This document shows, in pieces, positions 33,110 to 64,000 of a stretch of DNA of 64,000 nucleotides; positions within the stretch are counted from its first letter, which is position 1, and the number at the start of each line of letters is the position of its first letter. The DNA comes from Todiramphus chloris collaris (lineage: Eukaryota > Chordata > Aves > Coraciiformes > Alcedinidae). The notes below the pieces were generated by a model. The model saw only the letters and a program-made list of their open reading frames with translations, made no database searches and was not told the origin of the DNA. The DNA lies in contig JANVCC010000120.1 in the NCBI GenBank assembly GCA_025345505.1, forward strand, positions 4,800,213 through 4,864,212. The letters run 5' to 3'. The position numbers and the translations under genes were made by a program.

Positions 33110-33806
33110 TTTCCATCTCTGAACCTTTATTAGTGGGGAACATCCAAAACAACAAACCAACAACACAGCTACAAAAGGAGTTCACGGCGAAATGTGAAGC
33201 AGCCTGTGTTTGAAATGCTCTGTGTCACCGAACCGAGTCCAATATAAAACAATGCCTATTTATACATATATAAAATATAAAAGGAACAATACATCAGAAA
33301 TGTATAAACAAGGGCTGGGGAGGCCTTCGTGGTATTTACACTGGGAGCTGGGGCAGTGTCCGTTCAGTGGATCTGTGGAAGTCTCTGTGGACAGAGAAAT
33401 GCTCAGAGCTGGGCTCAGCCCCGCCGGGACTGGGGGGAAGGTTCCGCACGAGCGCTGGGCTGGGGGGAAGCCAAAGCCCAGGGTGGGATCTGCCCCGGGC
33501 CGAGGCAAACGGCGAGCAGAGGCCGTCCTCCTGTCCCTCCTCGCCGCACGGTCCCGGCTGGGAAACGGCAGGTCAGGCCCCTCGCCAGAAGGGAATAAAA
33601 TAAAATAGAAAATAATAATAATAATAAACTCAAGAGGGAGAAGTTCCACGGTCGCATGGCTAACAGATCTCCCCAGCAGCCTCCGGGGTCCTCCCAGGGG
33701 CAGCGGATTCAAGTAAAGGCACCGAGTCGAGGCGATGGGCTGAGTTCTGCTGGGTCGAGCTCGCCGGCTTCGAGAGAAGTCCCAGTTAAGTGCTGCCTGC
33801 GGCTCT
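33110..33806 (-). other. GRHL3: GRHL3 3' untranslated region
   Basis: Runs from the GRHL3 stop codon to the minus-strand AATAAA at 33126-33131. It contains an A/T-rich run at about 33594-33630 ((ATT)n on the transcript, next to TTTTATTTTATT) that could act as an AU-rich stability element. The end is inferred from the signal. Confidence 0.7.
33126..33131 (-). terminator. GRHL3: GRHL3 poly(A) signal
   Basis: AATAAA on the minus strand, 680 bp after the stop codon and just before a CR1 copy. No better signal lies between. Confidence 0.6.
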
Positions 33807-61881
<28,075 letters not shown>

Positions 61882-61975
61882 CTTCCCCCAGTTTGGGAAT
61901 CCTGGCAGAGGGTGCCGGGCACTGCCTCCTCTCCTCTAGCAGCTGCGAAGGGCAGACATTGCGGGCAGGGCCGGG

Positions 61976-62037
61976 CTTTATGGGGAGCTGGGTGCAGGTC
62001 TCCTGCTGACAGGTGGGGTGGCAGGGCCGGGGATTGG
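61976..62037 (-). promoter_or_regulatory. GRHL3: GRHL3 promoter: TATA-like and CCAAT boxes
   Basis: On the minus strand CCAAT (62033-62037) lies about 55 bp upstream of a TATA-like ATAAAG (61976-61981). This predicts a start near 61950 and a 5'UTR of about 70 nt. The region is G+C-rich. The start site is inferred. Confidence 0.5.
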
Positions 62038-62164
62038 CTGGCGGCACAGGTGCCGTGGGACAGGTACACCCAGGCAGGTGCAGCCGTAACCCTCTGCCTG
62101 CCGGCCCCGGGAGAGGGAGCTGGCTGGGGAAGGAGGGAAAAAGCCCTTGGGGGGGAAAAAAAAA

Positions 62165-62187
62165 AAAAAATTTATATATATATATAT
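62165..62187. repeat. A-run and (TA)n tract
   Basis: A homopolymer A run directly followed by TTTATATATATATATATAAA, just upstream of the GRHL3 promoter. Confidence 0.8.
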
Positions 62188-62448
62188 AAAAACAATGATA
62201 GGGTAGAGTGGAATCAGTTCTTCATCTCTGGGATAATTAGTTTCAGTTTGGTGGACGCGTTCCATAGGCAGCGGTGCCAAAGAGCTGTCATTTTTATGAA
62301 GCTGGGGGTTGATTTGTCCTCTGCTGTTTCTTTATATATAAATACCCCGACAAAAATACATACGTGTATATAAAGGAATAAATTAGGGGAGAAGAAAAGC
62401 CTCTGCGTTTCCTTTCATTCCTAAATGGTAATTGTTCTGACAGGCTAA

Positions 62449-62451
<3 letters not shown>

Positions 62452-62482
<31 letters not shown>
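62452..62482. repeat. poly(T) run, 31 bases
   Basis: Uninterrupted T run about 500 bp upstream of the GRHL3 start. No retroposed gene or SINE body is recognisable beside it. Confidence 0.9.
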
Positions 62483-62943
62483 CCCCTTTTCTCACCTTCT
62501 CTTAGCTGCTCACTCCAGAAAATAGGTAAAAAAAAACCTATAAAAAAAAATGAGGTAAAGAAAACAGTAGGTGGTTGTGTTGTGGTTTTGGGTTTTTTTT
62601 TTTCCTCATAAAGAAGTAACTTTAACCCCTTGTAACCATGCCAAGACACGCAGCAAATATACTGGCTCAGGGAACCTTTGGAAGGAAGCAGATGGAAGGA
62701 AATCTGGGGGATAAGCTCATCCTTAGCACTCACAGGCTGTCCTGCCTTCCACGGAGCAGCCCCGGGCATCAGCCCCGCACGGCAGCGGGAATCCCACCCA
62801 GGGAACGGCTCGGGAGCAACTCACCTGGAAACGGGGAAAAGATTGATGCAACAGAACAAAACTCATCCCGGATCCAAGCGCTCCTGTTGGATGGTTTCTG
62901 TCAACCGTGTTGCAACGAGGAGGCGAAGGATGGGCTCAGCGGG

Positions 62944-63007
62944 TGACTCACGTTGACTGGGTTTGGAAGGCAGAAGAGGATTTTACGAGACAAGTTGGTA
63001 CAAGCCT
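62944..63007. promoter_or_regulatory. AP-1 and p53/p63-like sites upstream of GRHL3
   Basis: TGACTCA at 62944-62950, then two abutting p53-family half sites at 62988-63007 (AGACAAGTTG, GTACAAGCCT), each with a CAAG core and one mismatch to RRRCWWGYYY. p63 and AP-1 act in epidermis, where GRHL3 is expressed. Function is inferred. Confidence 0.35.
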
Positions 63008-64000
63008 TAAAACAAAGGGGAAAAGAAAGGTTTCCACCGCTCGTTCTCACCCCCCATCACTGTCTGGCTGGCTGAATCTGTCCCGCTGGGCTCCCTGCAC
63101 CAGCAGGTGAACACAGTAAACCTGCCTCCACCTAACAGTAAGTTCAGCTCTCCCACCTTGGTGACAAATGGCCCTAAGCAGCCCACTCGGGCAGGCACGG
63201 GGCATGTCTACGCAGGCAGACGTGAAGACAGAGCGTGTTAATTCGGGTGCAACACCCTTCGAACACATCTCCCTGCTTTCTGGCTCAGAGCGTGGCCGGC
63301 TCGCAGCACAGGACGAGGAATGACCGTGGTGGGGCCTGGGCTGAGCGCTGCCCGCCCCAGCAGCACCTCTCACCCCCCAGCTCTGCCGTGCACGCTGCCA
63401 GGGATCCGGGGGCTGCACAGAGGCTGCTCTCTGGGGATGAAAAGCGCAGGTCTGGAGCCGTGTGAACTCCATGGGGGAGAACTGGGCAGCAGCAGCTGGC
63501 ACAGCCCGCTGCAGGAGAGGACAGCGGTACCCAGAAGTCAGCTGAACAGGGGTGATGATCAGGGTCAACGTCACAGCAGAGATCACACGGTGGTGAGAGT
63601 ACAAGAAAAGAAGAGGAAAAGACACACATGTCCTGTCAGGGCAAGGGAAGCACAAATCTTACTCGGTGGTGGCTTTAGTTGATCAATAGTCTGGCTCTGT
63701 CTCCACATGAAGGAAGCCTGACCCGGTTCACAGTGCCCAGAGCCATAGTCCTGGGTGCTTGTCCTTTACCTGGGCAGAGGGGACCTGGCTGACTCTGGGT
63801 AGTGCAAGGAGCAGCAGCATCCCCTTAGGGGATTCCTAAGCTTCTTCTGACCTTTCAGTGAGACTTAGCAGATTCCAGCAACAAAAGTGAAGGAGGAGAA
63901 AACCCGAGCGGAGCCAGAGCAGGCAGGGGCTGGCAGGGCAAGGGAGCAAAGCTGAGCTGTGACGGGCTTTGCCTTAGTGAAAGGAGCCTCAGGGCCCCCA
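63008..64000. other. upstream flank of GRHL3, no gene seen
   Basis: In human the next gene upstream is the divergent IFNLR1. No signal peptide exon or cytokine-receptor exon of that kind is visible in this last kilobase. Confidence 0.5.

Overview
This window is nuclear DNA of a bird. It carries many CR1 LINE fragments, the typical avian non-LTR element. It also carries two compact vertebrate genes whose reconstructed proteins closely follow the human NIPAL3 and GRHL3 sequences as I remember them. All 27 coding exons have GT-AG introns with matching phases. The pairing corresponds to the human 1p36.11 neighbourhood (GRHL3 - STPG1 - NIPAL3). The species cannot be told from the sequence alone.

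Layout: 1-1260 is featureless flank. From about 1265 to 15154 lies NIPAL3 on the minus strand: a long 3'UTR, 11 coding exons (5021-13793; 408 aa), and a probable noncoding first exon inside a CpG island at about 14950-16270. The CpG island holds two inverted CCAAT boxes, an NRF1-like site, a perfect palindromic RFX X-box and an ETS site, as expected of a bidirectional promoter shared with a ciliary gene. The expected plus-strand partner, STPG1, could not be recognised in the following 17 kb. Only weak candidate exons are visible there. The interval 16.3-33.1 kb is an intergenic CR1 graveyard with one motif-rich unique block at 21.9-22.45 kb.

From about 33110 to 61950 lies GRHL3 on the minus strand: 16 coding exons, 601 aa, a 35-bp micro-exon, a 4.2-kb last intron with an unresolved CA-rich minisatellite (the only run of N), and an 11-kb first intron. 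The first coding exon supplies only 17 coding bases and sits just below a CCAAT/TATA-like promoter at about 61.98-62.04 kb. The stretch 62.1-64 kb is upstream flank with an AP-1 site and a p53/p63-like site.

The two genes are not functionally linked as far as is known: NIPAL3 is a polytopic membrane protein of the NIPA magnesium-transporter family, and GRHL3 is an epithelial transcription factor. No novel multi-gene system is evident. The most interesting leads are the X-box promoter without a recognisable STPG1, unassigned exon-like signals on the plus strand, and GRHL/AP-1/p63-type motif clusters around GRHL3.
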